Source of the DNA: Acidimicrobiales bacterium
Lineage (GTDB): Bacteria > Actinomycetota > Acidimicrobiia > Acidimicrobiales > JAKAVM01
Direction: 5' to 3'
Length of the DNA: 21,810 bases
Assembly: GCA_027451785.1 (NCBI GenBank)
Contig: DAIDIS010000233.1
Span: 1-21,810 of the forward strand
Below, in pieces: positions 14,601-21,810 of this stretch. Both the position numbers and the translations under genes were made by a program. Positions within the stretch are counted from its first letter, which is position 1; each line of letters opens with the position of its first letter. The notes under the pieces are model-generated. The model was not told the DNA's origin and did no database searches. It saw nothing but the letters and a program-made list of their open reading frames with translations.

Positions 14601-16229
14601 ATGGCTCGTATCGAAAGCACGATGCAAGACGTACAGTTGAGCCTTACCCATATCTTGAGACATGGCGAATACGTACACGGCAAAAGCCTGGTCCTCACCT
14701 ACGACGAAGCCGCAACGCGGACGTTTACTTTCGCCGACACGGCAAAAAGGACCCGGAAGCTGGCCAACGCCCTCCGCTCTCTTGGAATCCAAGACGGTGA
14801 TCGGGTCGGGACCTTCGCCTGGAACAACCAGGAGCACCTAGAGGCCTACTTCGCAATCCCATGCATGTCGGCGGTTCTTCACACCCTGAACATCCGGTTG
14901 TTCCCGGAGCAGCTTGACTACGTGATTCGCCACGCCGACGACCAGGCAATCATCTTTGATGCCACCGTCACTCCACTCCTCGCAAGGGCGCCCGAAGCCC
15001 TCGCCGGAGTCAAGCACCTTATCGCCATTGGCAAAGGGGATTTCTCGTCGCTTGGACGCGAGGTCATCGACTATGAGGAATTGATCTCCGGGCAATCGGA
15101 CGAATTCGAGTGGCCTGAGATAGAGGAGCGCCAGGCTGCTGCCATGTGTTACACATCAGGCACGACCGGCAACCCAAAGGGCGTCGTCTACAGCCATCGG
15201 TCAGCCTTTTTACACTCGTTGGCAGCAACCTCCGGTTCGGTGCTCGCAATGTCCGAGTCCGATAGAGCCCTTGTTATCGTGCCCATGTTTCACGTAAACG
15301 CTTGGGGGGTACCCTATGCAGGCTGGTTTGCCGGTTCGGACCTCCTCTTTCCGGGCAGATACCTGCAGCCTCCATACCTGGCCAAGATGATCGCGCAGGA
15401 ACGGCCAACTCTCGCAAACGGCGTGCCGACCATTTGGAACGACCTTCTCAGGCTCGGAGAGGAAACCGAGCTTGACCTCAGCTCCTTACGTTCTATTACG
15501 GGAGGCGGATCCGCAGTTCCTCGGTCGATGATGGAAGCCTTCCAGGAGCGTTACGGAGTTCCCCTCATTCAGGGTTGGGGCATGACCGAAACCAGCCCGC
15601 TTTGCTCGGTGGCTTTGCCCCCTAAGGGCACACCGCCAGAGAAAGAAATGGACTACCGGGCAAAGACCGGAAGGCTCGTCGGAGGCGTCGAACTTCGCAT
15701 CGTCGGAGACGACGGATCCGAGTTGCCCAAGGACGGAATAGCCGTTGGGGAGTTCGAGGTGCGAGGACCTTGGATTACCGGTTCCTACTTCGGAGATCCG
15801 TCGCCCGACCGATTCCACGACGGCTGGCTGCGAACGGGCGACGTAGGCACCTTGGACCCCGAGGGCTTCATGCAGATCACTGATCGCACCAAGGACGTCA
15901 TCAAGTCAGGCGGCGAGTGGATCTCCTCTGTCGAACTCGAGAACGAGATAATGTCCCACCCAAGCGTGTTCGAAGCGGCCGTCGTCGCCGTTCCAGATGA
16001 CCGTTGGCAGGAAAGGCCGTTGGCGTGCATAGTCCTCAACGAGAACGCTAAATCGGACCAGACGGAATTGACCGAGTACCTCAGCGAGAGGGTCTCGAAG
16101 TGGTGGCTACCCGAACGATGGGCCTTTGTGTCGGAAATTCCGAAGACAAGCGTGGGCAAATTTGACAAGAAGGTTCTTCGCGCCAAGTACGCGAACGATG
16201 AGCTGGACGTTATTACGATCGAGCCTTAG
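14601..16229 (+). CDS. Acyl-CoA synthetase (fatty-acid-CoA ligase, AMP-forming)
   Basis: Activates a carboxylic acid, most likely a medium- or long-chain fatty acid, to its CoA thioester via an acyl-adenylate. The P-loop motif YTSGTTGNPKG lies at about residues 183-193, GWGMTETSP at about 324-332, WLRTGDVG near 410, GEWISSVELEN near 437 with the hinge before it (D-R-T-K-D-V-I-K-S-G), and the catalytic Lys in TSVGKFDKK near 519. The length of 542 residues and the style match medium/long-chain ligases of the AlkK/FadD group. The ATG at 14601 has GAGGAGA five bases upstream, so the longer frame from 14535 is rejected. A possible operator precedes it and a terminator follows directly. The convergent desaturase gene also belongs to lipid metabolism. 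Confidence 0.93.
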   Translation: MARIESTMQDVQLSLTHILRHGEYVHGKSLVLTYDEAATRTFTFADTAKRTRKLANALRSLGIQDGDRVGTFAWNNQEHLEAYFAIPCMSAVLHTLNIRLFPEQLDYVIRHADDQAIIFDATVTPLLARAPEALAGVKHLIAIGKGDFSSLGREVIDYEELISGQSDEFEWPEIEERQAAAMCYTSGTTGNPKGVVYSHRSAFLHSLAATSGSVLAMSESDRALVIVPMFHVNAWGVPYAGWFAGSDLLFPGRYLQPPYLAKMIAQERPTLANGVPTIWNDLLRLGEETELDLSSLRSITGGGSAVPRSMMEAFQERYGVPLIQGWGMTETSPLCSVALPPKGTPPEKEMDYRAKTGRLVGGVELRIVGDDGSELPKDGIAVGEFEVRGPWITGSYFGDPSPDRFHDGWLRTGDVGTLDPEGFMQITDRTKDVIKSGGEWISSVELENEIMSHPSVFEAAVVAVPDDRWQERPLACIVLNENAKSDQTELTEYLSERVSKWWLPERWAFVSEIPKTSVGKFDKKVLRAKYANDELDVITIEP

Positions 16230-16257
16230 ACGCGACCTACCGTTGGCCGCGTCTTTT
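16229..16257 (+). terminator. Intrinsic terminator of the acyl-CoA ligase gene
   Basis: GACGCG (16229-16234) and CGCGTC (16248-16253) form a 6-bp GC-rich stem. CC/GG extends it past one mismatch, and TTTT follows. It starts on the last base of the ligase stop codon and ends 9 bases before the end of the convergent desaturase gene. The minus side lacks a T-run, so it acts mainly on the plus strand. Confidence 0.7.
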
Positions 16258-16265
16258 CTCCCTGC

Positions 16266-17279
16266 CTAAGACGCTTCGTTGGACAGCGGAGCAGCGTGAA
16301 CACCAAAGATCGCCCTACGGTATGAATCAAAGAGATTCTCTTCGCAATAATTGAACCCGTTATCGGCGCAATACCCACGGACCAGACTTTGTGCGCGAAT
16401 TAGGTTCGGTCTTGGCACCGAAGGGAATAAATGGTGCTCAATTTGGTAGTTGAGTCCACCCAGGGCGAAGGTAAGCAAGCGGCCCCCGATTACATTACGC
16501 GCCGTAAGAATTTGTCGCTCCGCGAAGCTAAGCCTGGTGCCATCCCTCAGAACTGGCATTCCCTTGTGGTTCGGGGCAAAGCTGAAACCCAAATAGATCG
16601 AGAACACTGCTTGGTGCACGGCAATGAATGCGATTGCGGTCAACGGTCCGAGTGTCCAGAAAATCACTCCAAAATAAAGCAACATATGCAAAAGGATTAC
16701 CGCGCCTTCGACCGCAGCTCGTCGGTTCTTTCGCCGAAGTAGGTCAACCGCTCCGGAGACATAGAGGCCAGTGCTCCGAAGCAACATTAGAAGTAGAAAC
16801 GCTACCCCCTGCCAACGATCCATCCATTCGGAAACTCTTGTGGGTCTACCCGCTTCGGAATCTTCGGACGGCGGACGATAACCGAGGCCAATATCCGGAT
16901 CAAGCCCAATGTGGTTGGGGTTTGCATGGTGCGCATTGTGCTTAGGAACCCACCAGCCAAAGCTGAGACCGATCAAACCGTTCCCTATTACCAAGCCGAA
17001 TATGCGATTCGGTCGACCGCTGGCAAATATTTGGCGGTGACCCGCATCATGAGACAGGAACCCGAGTTGGGTCGACAACAAACCCAAAAGCGCCGCTACC
17101 CCCAAGGTCGCCCAGGAATCACCCAACCGAATCACGGCCAGCCATGCAGCGACAAATGCTCCCACCGTCAATGCAGTCTTCAGCCCGTAATATCCCCTTC
17201 GTCTGCCGAACAAACCCGCCGCGCGGACCTGCGAAGTCAAGTGGCTAAATTCGGTTGCCTCAGATACGGTGCTGGTCAT
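16266..17279 (-). CDS. Membrane fatty-acid desaturase
   Basis: A 337-residue di-iron membrane desaturase. The three histidine boxes are HDAGH (77-81), HNAHH (114-118) and QIEHH (279-283). Hydrophobic helices lie at about 34-73, 94-110, 157-175 and 190-230. The Gln in the third box is typical of front-end type acyl desaturases, but no fused cytochrome b5 domain is present, so electrons must come from a separate donor. It should introduce a double bond into membrane acyl chains; the position cannot be told. The ATG at 17279 overlaps the TGA of the upstream Cys-rich gene (ATGA), so it is the third gene of a coupled operon. Confidence 0.92.
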   Translation of the reverse strand: MTSTVSEATEFSHLTSQVRAAGLFGRRRGYYGLKTALTVGAFVAAWLAVIRLGDSWATLGVAALLGLLSTQLGFLSHDAGHRQIFASGRPNRIFGLVIGNGLIGLSFGWWVPKHNAHHANPNHIGLDPDIGLGYRPPSEDSEAGRPTRVSEWMDRWQGVAFLLLMLLRSTGLYVSGAVDLLRRKNRRAAVEGAVILLHMLLYFGVIFWTLGPLTAIAFIAVHQAVFSIYLGFSFAPNHKGMPVLRDGTRLSFAERQILTARNVIGGRLLTFALGGLNYQIEHHLFPSVPRPNLIRAQSLVRGYCADNGFNYCEENLFDSYRRAIFGVHAAPLSNEAS

Positions 17280-17620
17280 TGCGACGTTTCGATTGCTTGT
17301 TTTTCGTGTTCTGGATCATTTGGTAACTTCCGAGGCCCCGTGGTTAGCGTCTTGAATGGTTCCCCACAATCGGACCTATTCCCAATGCCCCCGTACTTGC
17401 GACATCTCTCATCGTCGCACCATCCCAAGGGCAGTTTACCTTGATGAAGCTCGTTCGCATGCTCGGCACAGAGCGACAAGTTGGGCAGGATCACGGTAAC
17501 CGAGTACGAAGGGTCTTCCGGGTCGATGCCACGGTATAGTGTCGGGCGTGGAGGCCCTACGACGATATTCGAAACTTGACCGCAAATTGCGCACAAGCAG
17601 ACTGGCTCCGTTGAGCTCAA
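17276..17620 (-). CDS. Small Cys-rich protein of unknown function
   Basis: A 114-residue hydrophilic protein that I do not recognise. Cys10-x2-Cys13 (CAIC) and Cys51-x2-His54 (LCAEH) look like one zinc site. Cys68, Cys73 and Cys85 (GWCDDERC and SDCGEP) form a second cluster. There is no signal peptide or membrane helix. The start is TTG, overlapping the upstream stop as TTGA, and the stop overlaps the desaturase start as ATGA. Position between the SHOCT-like gene and the desaturase suggests a linked role, perhaps regulatory or as a redox or metal partner, but nothing shows this directly. Confidence 0.7.
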   Translation of the reverse strand: MSSTEPVCLCAICGQVSNIVVGPPRPTLYRGIDPEDPSYSVTVILPNLSLCAEHANELHQGKLPLGWCDDERCRKYGGIGNRSDCGEPFKTLTTGPRKLPNDPEHEKQAIETSQ

Positions 17621-17871
17621 CGAGAGTACTTTGCCAGTTGAACTTGAAGTAAGCCGCGGCGCTCTTCAAATGCGAGGAGCGAGATGTCACCAGACTCCAG
17701 TGCCTTATGTAGGGCGGCAATCTCGCCAATGAGCTCCGCTTCACTGGCCTTCGGAAGGTCGTCGCTCTGTACTTCCTCCGACGAGGCGCGTGCTGCTTTG
17801 CGAGAGGCTTTCGCCTGCGCCTTCTCAACTTTTTGAAGTTCGCGCATTCGTTTACCGGCTGAGCTGGCCAT
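17617..17871 (-). CDS. Small basic protein with SHOCT-like C-terminus
   Basis: An 84-residue protein. Residues 1-30 are rich in Lys, Arg and Ala and probably helical. Residues about 44-80 (EAELIGEIAALHKALESGDI onward, then FEERRGLLQVQLAK) resemble the short helical-hairpin SHOCT motif, L-x2-L-x4-E-x-G-x-I-x3-x-FE-x-RR-x2-L. The ATG at 17871 has an excellent ribosome site, GGAGGT, seven bases upstream. The stop overlaps the next start by four bases. It is the first gene of the desaturase operon. Its function is unknown. Confidence 0.7.
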   Translation of the reverse strand: MASSAGKRMRELQKVEKAQAKASRKAARASSEEVQSDDLPKASEAELIGEIAALHKALESGDISLLAFEERRGLLQVQLAKYSR

Positions 17872-17882
17872 TAGATGTACCT

Positions 17883-17949
17883 CCGGGTCGCTTACATTCG
17901 AACCCGGGCCGCGACTACCTCGGAAACAAGCCCAGACGCAACCCGGGCC
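17883..17949 (-). repeat. Repeated AACCCGGGCC in the desaturase operon leader, partly covering the ribosome site
   Basis: The 10-base sequence AACCCGGGCC (plus strand) occurs at 17901-17910 and 17940-17949. On the transcript CCGGGT of the nearer copy can pair with ACCCGG (17888-17883), whose last two bases are part of the GGAGGT ribosome site. The farther copy offers a rival pairing. Confidence 0.4.
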
Positions 17950-17966
17950 ACAAAATGCGAAGGCCT

Positions 17967-17989
17967 ATGTCCGCCAATATCTCGGACAT
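17967..17989. repeat. Perfect 7-bp inverted repeat in the operon leader
   Basis: ATGTCCG (17967-17973) and CGGACAT (17983-17989) flank a 9-base centre. It lies about 100 bases before the first gene of the desaturase operon. It could be an operator or an RNA hairpin; no T-run follows on either strand. Confidence 0.4.
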
Positions 17990-18064
17990 GAATACTCCGA
18001 ATGAATCAGCTCGATTCAGGAGCATTCAATTAGGCCGCACCGACGAATTGTCGACGCTCCTTAT

Positions 18065-18073
18065 ATTTTATCA
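18065..18073 (-). promoter_or_regulatory. Possible extended -10 promoter of the desaturase operon
   Basis: On the minus strand TGATAAAAT fits the extended -10 form TG-n-TATAAT with one mismatch. No good -35 is visible. It would give a leader of about 185 bases. Confidence 0.35.
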
Positions 18074-18169
18074 GCTGTAGGCTCACTCAGCTCGGTTTGG
18101 ACTGGGTTTCGACATTCGGGCGCAGTGATCAGACGATACGACCGCAGCAAGAAGCATCATCTCGCCTCG

Positions 18170-19078
18170 TTAAACACTGGAAGGGTGACGAAGCTTCGAC
18201 AACGCCCTTGACTCGATTTGGCGTATCCGTTCACGCGTAAGCCCATATCGGATGCCGACCTCTTCTAGGGTGAGTGGCCTCTCCCGATCAAGACCGAACC
18301 TCATTCGCAAGATATCCCGCTCGCGTTCATTAATGCTCGCCAGCATTCTTTCGACCTCTCCGGGCAGTGCGGCAGCCACTGCCGCCTCTGATGGCGAAAT
18401 TGCACGGGTATCTTCCACTAGATCGCCAAGAACTCCCTCGGATTCATGACGCAGTGGCTCCGAAAGCGAAAGCGGCGCAACGGAGTAGCGAAGTACTTGG
18501 TGTATGTGGTCCAAGCTTGAGTCGAGATCCTTCGCCAGCTCCGACGCAGCAGGTGGCCTACCCAACTGCGCCTCCAGCCGGGTCCGGGCACCGGAAATTT
18601 GCTTGAGCAGTTCGCCGGCGTGCACGGGAAGGCGTATAGTTCGGCTCCCATTCGCGATACCTTTGGAAATCGACTGTCGAATCCACCAGGTGGCATAGGT
18701 CGAAAATCTGAATCCCTTTCGCCAGTCGAATTTTTCGACGGCATTGATGAGCCCGAGATTTCCATCTTGGATCAGATCCAGCAACGGCAAGCTTGAATTC
18801 TGGTACTTCTTATCTATCGCAACCACCAAGCGCAGGTTACTGTTAACAAACATCTCAACGGCCTCGTCACCCGACCGAACCAACCTACGAAGAGCGCGGA
18901 CACGGGAAGGGCTGATATTCGCCTCCGTATCCAACTCGGTTCGAGCTTGACGACCTGCCTCGGATGCTTGGGCGAGACGAGACTCGTCTTGTTTCGTGAG
19001 AAGACCGTGGCGGCGAATATCACGTAGATAGAAGTAGACGAGATCGTACTCGCGCTCCTGAACGAAGTTCTTCGGCAA
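18170..19078 (-). CDS. Sigma-70 factor, group 2 (RpoD/HrdB-like)
   Basis: A 302-residue alternative sigma factor of the principal-like type. Region 1.2 is DLVYFYLRDIRRHGLLTKQD (12-31). Region 2 includes NLRLVVAIDKKYQ, LIQDGNLGLINAVEKFD and the -10 reading helix FSTYATWWIRQSI (125-137). Region 3 begins with TIRLPVH. Region 4.2 is LTLEEVGIRYGLTRERIRQI (about 270-289), which reads the -35 box. It lacks the long acidic region 1.1 of the housekeeping factor. The start is TTG at 19078, and no upstream ATG or GTG exists in frame before the uvrB stop. The ribosome site is poor. It lies 88 bases behind uvrB on the same strand, so read-through is possible. No anti-sigma gene is visible. Confidence 0.92.
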   Translation of the reverse strand: MPKNFVQEREYDLVYFYLRDIRRHGLLTKQDESRLAQASEAGRQARTELDTEANISPSRVRALRRLVRSGDEAVEMFVNSNLRLVVAIDKKYQNSSLPLLDLIQDGNLGLINAVEKFDWRKGFRFSTYATWWIRQSISKGIANGSRTIRLPVHAGELLKQISGARTRLEAQLGRPPAASELAKDLDSSLDHIHQVLRYSVAPLSLSEPLRHESEGVLGDLVEDTRAISPSEAAVAAALPGEVERMLASINERERDILRMRFGLDRERPLTLEEVGIRYGLTRERIRQIESRALSKLRHPSSV

Positions 19079-19149
19079 TGCTTGCTCGTCTCTGGATGAC
19101 CGAACGGGTCGGAGCTGCTACGGAACTCGCAGCTTTACGATCCTACTTG

Positions 19150-19165
19150 GATTCGCGGATTCGCG
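19150..19165. repeat. Tandem 8-base direct repeat
   Basis: GATTCGCG occurs twice in direct succession, immediately behind the uvrB stop and upstream of the sigma factor gene. It may be a regulator site or mere slippage. Confidence 0.35.
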
Positions 19166-19166
19166 G

Positions 19167-21299
19167 TTAAGCCAACTTCGCCTCGCGCTTCAGTTCAGCA
19201 ATCTCGTCGCGCAACCTAGCGGCATACTCAAACTCCAAGTTCCCCGCTGCTTCATGCATCTCCTCTTCGAGGCGAATAATCAGTCCGGCAAGCTCTTCGC
19301 CATGCAGTGGGATGGAGCGTTCCGATCCGGTTCCCACCTTCGAGTTGGAACTGGCCTTGGATTCCGCAATGATGTTGGAGGGTCGCCCATCCTTGTTCCG
19401 GCCTCGAGAAGACCCAGATCCAAAACGGGCAGTCCGACCTCGATGTGCATCGGCTCCTCCTCCTACCACTTTGGCCCGATCGGGGTTGGGGGCCACTCCG
19501 GCTTCCTCCAAATGAGAGAGTATGTCCCTAACCGCCTTTTCCACCGACCTGGGATCTATGCCGTGCTCTTTGTTGTACTCGGCCTGCCGAAGCCGACGCC
19601 GGTTCGTCTCGCTGATCGCCCTCCGCATCGAGTCCGTTACCGTGTCGGCATACATGATCACTGATCCCTGAACATTCCTAGCTGCCCGGCCGATCGTCTG
19701 TATCAACGAGGTTTCGCTCCTCAAGAAGCCTTCCTTGTCGGCATCCAGGATCGCAACAAGTGAAACTTCCGGCAGATCAAGCCCCTCCCTTAGAAGGTTG
19801 ATCCCGACCAGAACGTCGTACTCCCCTAGTCTGAGATCCCTCAAGATGGCAATCCGCTGGAGGGTATCTATATCCGAATGCAGGTACCGGACCCTGACAC
19901 CGTGATCTGCCAGATACTCCGTTAGATCTTCGGCCATCTTCTTGGTGAGGGTTGTCACGAGCACCCTGGATCCGGACTCGGTGACACGATTGATCTCGGC
20001 CATCAAGTCGTCGATCTGACCGGTAGTGGGTCTGACCGAGATGTCGGGATCCATCAGCCCGGTAGGGCGAACAACCTGTTCCACTACCTGTGACGACTTC
20101 TCAATTTCGAAGTCTGAGGGAGTGGCCGACATAAATATGCACTGGCCTATCTTTTCGTAAAACTCCTCGAAGGTGAGCGGCCGGTTGTCGAGGGCGGAAG
20201 GAAGCCTGAACCCGTGCTCGACCAGGGTCTCCTTGCGCGACCTGTCGCCGAAGTACTGTCCTCTCAACTGAGGGACCGATACGTGGCTCTCGTCAATGAC
20301 CAAGAGAAAGTCTTCAGGAAAGAAGTCGATAAGGGTATACGGCGGTTGCCCGGGAGACCTGCCGTCTATATGCCTGGAGTAGTTCTCGATGCCATTGCAA
20401 TAGCCGATCTCTGTCATCATCTCAATGTCGTAGCGCGTCCTCATCCCCAAGCGCTGCGCTTCCAGCAATTTGCCTTGGCTGTTCAGCTCGGCAAGGCGAG
20501 CGTCGAGCTCAGACTCGATCGAACCGATGGCATGCCTCATTAGCTCGGTACCGGCTACGTAGTGAGTGGCTGGGAACACCACGAACTCGTCCAGATCGGC
20601 CAACCGGTCCTTGGTCATTGGATCAAAGCGTGAAATTCTTTCGACCGTGTCCCCGAAGAACTCCACACGAAGCACCGTCTGTTCGTAAGCCGGCAGTACA
20701 TCAACGGTGTCGCCCCTGACCGAAAACCTGCCGCGCGCCAAAGAAACGTCGTTACGTTCGTAGTGCATCTCGACTAGCCGGGACAGGAATGCCCTCTGGT
20801 CGCATTCCTCCCCTTTCTTGAGCACGGTCATCGCCTGCTTGTACTCGGTGGGCGAGCCAAGGCCATAGATACACGAGACCGAAGCAACCACAATGACGTC
20901 ACGATGCAGGAGCAAGCTCGAAGTTGTCGAGTGCCTCAGGCGATCCACGTCATCGTTGATCGAGGAATCTTTCTCGATGTATGTGTCGCTGGAAGGCATA
21001 TACGCTTCGGGCTGGTAATAGTCGTAATAGGAAACGAAATACTCGACCCTGTTGTCCGGAAAGAACTCAGCGAACTCACTGGCAAGCTGAGCGGCAAGAG
21101 CCTTGTTTGGCGCGATCACCAGAGTCGGCTTCTGGGCCTTTTCGATCGTCCATGCGATCGTGGCACTCTTACCGCTCCCCGTTATACCCAAGAGCGTCTG
21201 GAATCTGTCCCCACGAGAGAGCCCTTCGGAAAGCTTCTCTATTGCCTTTGGTTGGTCTCCAGCGGGCTCGAAGCTGGAGACTACCTTGAACGGCGGCAT
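19167..21299 (-). CDS. uvrB: Excinuclease ABC subunit B
   Basis: The helicase-like damage verifier of nucleotide excision repair, 710 residues. Walker A is GITGSGKS (38-45). The beta-hairpin that clamps damaged DNA is YYDYYQPEAYMPSSDTYIEK (91-110). The DEAH-type box is VIDESHVSVPQL near 336, the helicase motifs LREGLDLPEVSLVAILDADK and QTIGRAARN follow, and a UVR motif (LEEEMHEAAGNLEFEYAARL, about 675-694) closes the protein for UvrC contact. A polar Gly-, Ser- and Arg-rich linker of about 55 residues before the UVR motif is longer than in many homologues. The ATG at 21299 lies 18 bases after the coaE stop on the same strand, an actinobacterial neighbourhood. Confidence 0.98.
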   Translation of the reverse strand: MPPFKVVSSFEPAGDQPKAIEKLSEGLSRGDRFQTLLGITGSGKSATIAWTIEKAQKPTLVIAPNKALAAQLASEFAEFFPDNRVEYFVSYYDYYQPEAYMPSSDTYIEKDSSINDDVDRLRHSTTSSLLLHRDVIVVASVSCIYGLGSPTEYKQAMTVLKKGEECDQRAFLSRLVEMHYERNDVSLARGRFSVRGDTVDVLPAYEQTVLRVEFFGDTVERISRFDPMTKDRLADLDEFVVFPATHYVAGTELMRHAIGSIESELDARLAELNSQGKLLEAQRLGMRTRYDIEMMTEIGYCNGIENYSRHIDGRSPGQPPYTLIDFFPEDFLLVIDESHVSVPQLRGQYFGDRSRKETLVEHGFRLPSALDNRPLTFEEFYEKIGQCIFMSATPSDFEIEKSSQVVEQVVRPTGLMDPDISVRPTTGQIDDLMAEINRVTESGSRVLVTTLTKKMAEDLTEYLADHGVRVRYLHSDIDTLQRIAILRDLRLGEYDVLVGINLLREGLDLPEVSLVAILDADKEGFLRSETSLIQTIGRAARNVQGSVIMYADTVTDSMRRAISETNRRRLRQAEYNKEHGIDPRSVEKAVRDILSHLEEAGVAPNPDRAKVVGGGADAHRGRTARFGSGSSRGRNKDGRPSNIIAESKASSNSKVGTGSERSIPLHGEELAGLIIRLEEEMHEAAGNLEFEYAARLRDEIAELKREAKLA

Positions 21300-21317
21300 C
21301 CTTAGTTAATCAACGCG

Positions 21318-21810
21318 CTAGGAGCCGACGGCGTCGGCATCCGAGCCGTTTTCTACGACATTTGCGATCCAGAACCAAACCCTATCGGCCTCTTCCTCTA
21401 ATTCGGGCATACCTTCACTGTTGCTGACCACGATATCCGCCAACTTCAATCTATGTTCCCGCGGCATCTGTGACGCGATTCGGGACCGGGCATCCAGAAC
21501 ATTCATTTTCCTATGAGTCACCAGGCGCGATATGGCCGTCTCACGGTGAGTCTCTACGACGACCACGCCATTCAATCCAAGTAACTCCCGAGTCCGCTCG
21601 GAAAGGAGCGGAATGTCAAGTACCACAACGGCATGGGGGTCTTGTTTGCACGCAGACTCAAGCTGTGAACACATTTCGGCGTAAACGGCAGGGTGAGTAA
21701 TCGCGTTTAGGTCGGTAAGCGCGTCAGGGTCCGCAAAGACGATGTCCGCCACCTTCTGGCGATCGAGCGTACCGTCCGCCCCAAGGACCTCTGGGCCGAA
21801 TCGTTCGACG
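21318..21810 (-). CDS. coaE: Dephospho-CoA kinase, C-terminal part
   Basis: The frame enters from the window end and lacks its N-terminal P-loop. The visible 163 residues begin VERFGPEVLGADGTLDRQKV and continue with FADPDALTDLNAITHPAV, VVVLDIPLLSE, VVVVETHRETAISRLVTHRK and ADIVVSNSE, all typical of CoaE. The enzyme phosphorylates the 3'-hydroxyl of dephospho-CoA in the last step of coenzyme A synthesis. A GTG at 21752 is an internal Val, not the start. It precedes uvrB by 18 bases and is likely co-transcribed. Confidence 0.93.
   Translation of the reverse strand, partial: VERFGPEVLGADGTLDRQKVADIVFADPDALTDLNAITHPAVYAEMCSQLESACKQDPHAVVVLDIPLLSERTRELLGLNGVVVVETHRETAISRLVTHRKMNVLDARSRIASQMPREHRLKLADIVVSNSEGMPELEEEADRVWFWIANVVENGSDADAVGS

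Larger units (their letters stand above)
17872..18169. other. Intergenic region between sigma factor and desaturase operon
   Basis: About 300 bases with no convincing gene. It holds a putative extended -10 promoter (18065-18073), a 7-bp inverted repeat (17967-17989) and the CCCGGG repeats close to the operon start. Confidence 0.6.

Noticed and set aside
17436..17828. Minus-strand frame of 130 codons across the two small genes
   Set aside because: It conflicts with the two frames joined by 4-base overlaps and a strong GGAGGT site; its composition (many Arg, Pro) looks like an out-of-frame reading.
17895..17912. GGGTTCGAAT-like sequence on the minus strand resembling a tRNA T-loop
   Set aside because: No matching T-stem, anticodon arm or acceptor can be built around it.
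1..21810. CRISPR arrays, insertion sequences, phage genes or att sites
   Set aside because: I saw no transposase or integrase, no spaced repeat array, and no target-site duplication.

Overview
The window looks like a piece of chromosome from an actinobacterium of moderate GC, most likely of the Acidimicrobiia type. The basis is gene order and protein style. The tract coaE-uvrB and the tract uvrC-rapZ-gap-pgk-tpiA-secG are actinobacterial arrangements. GTG and TTG starts are common, and a group 2 sigma-70 factor and an unlinked lipoprotein of the peptide-binding type are present. The assignment is inferred from content, not from a database match. I see no insertion sequence, prophage, CRISPR array or rRNA.

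Layout. Positions 1-625 (minus) hold the N-terminal part of a membrane acyltransferase cut by the window edge, followed by about 350 bases without a gene. From 979 to 9170 nearly everything is on the minus strand. In transcription order this is uvrC, rapZ, gap, pgk, tpiA, secG, a solute-binding lipoprotein and tRNA-Leu(GAG). It links nucleotide excision repair, a RapZ-type nucleotide-binding protein, lower glycolysis and the SecG translocase subunit. The yvcK and whiA genes that usually sit between rapZ and gap are absent here. On the plus strand, 9282-11506 carries a family 2 glycosyltransferase and nadA (quinolinate synthase, NAD biosynthesis). uvrA follows on minus (11565-14402). Divergent from it is a plus-strand acyl-CoA ligase (14601-16229) that ends in a clear terminator. 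Facing it is a minus-strand three-gene operon with 4-base overlaps: a small SHOCT-like basic protein, a small Cys-rich protein and a membrane fatty-acid desaturase. The window closes with a group 2 sigma factor, uvrB and the 3' part of coaE, all minus.

The most interesting signal is the leader of nadA (about 10280-10383). It can form a 9-bp outer stem plus a 5-bp inner stem enclosing a CCCCG-containing hairpin and a possible pseudoknot. A small hairpin over the ribosome binding site follows. From memory, this layout resembles the ADP-binding domain of the NAD+-I (nadA motif) riboswitch, which is described from Acidobacteria. NadA here is also a long form that I associate with Acidobacteria and relatives. 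A riboswitch of this class in an actinobacterium would be new, but it needs a covariance-model search.

Other points worth following are the desaturase operon with two uncharacterised small proteins and a structured leader, a possible operator before the acyl-CoA ligase, the sigma factor directly behind uvrB, and two tandem hairpins before gap.
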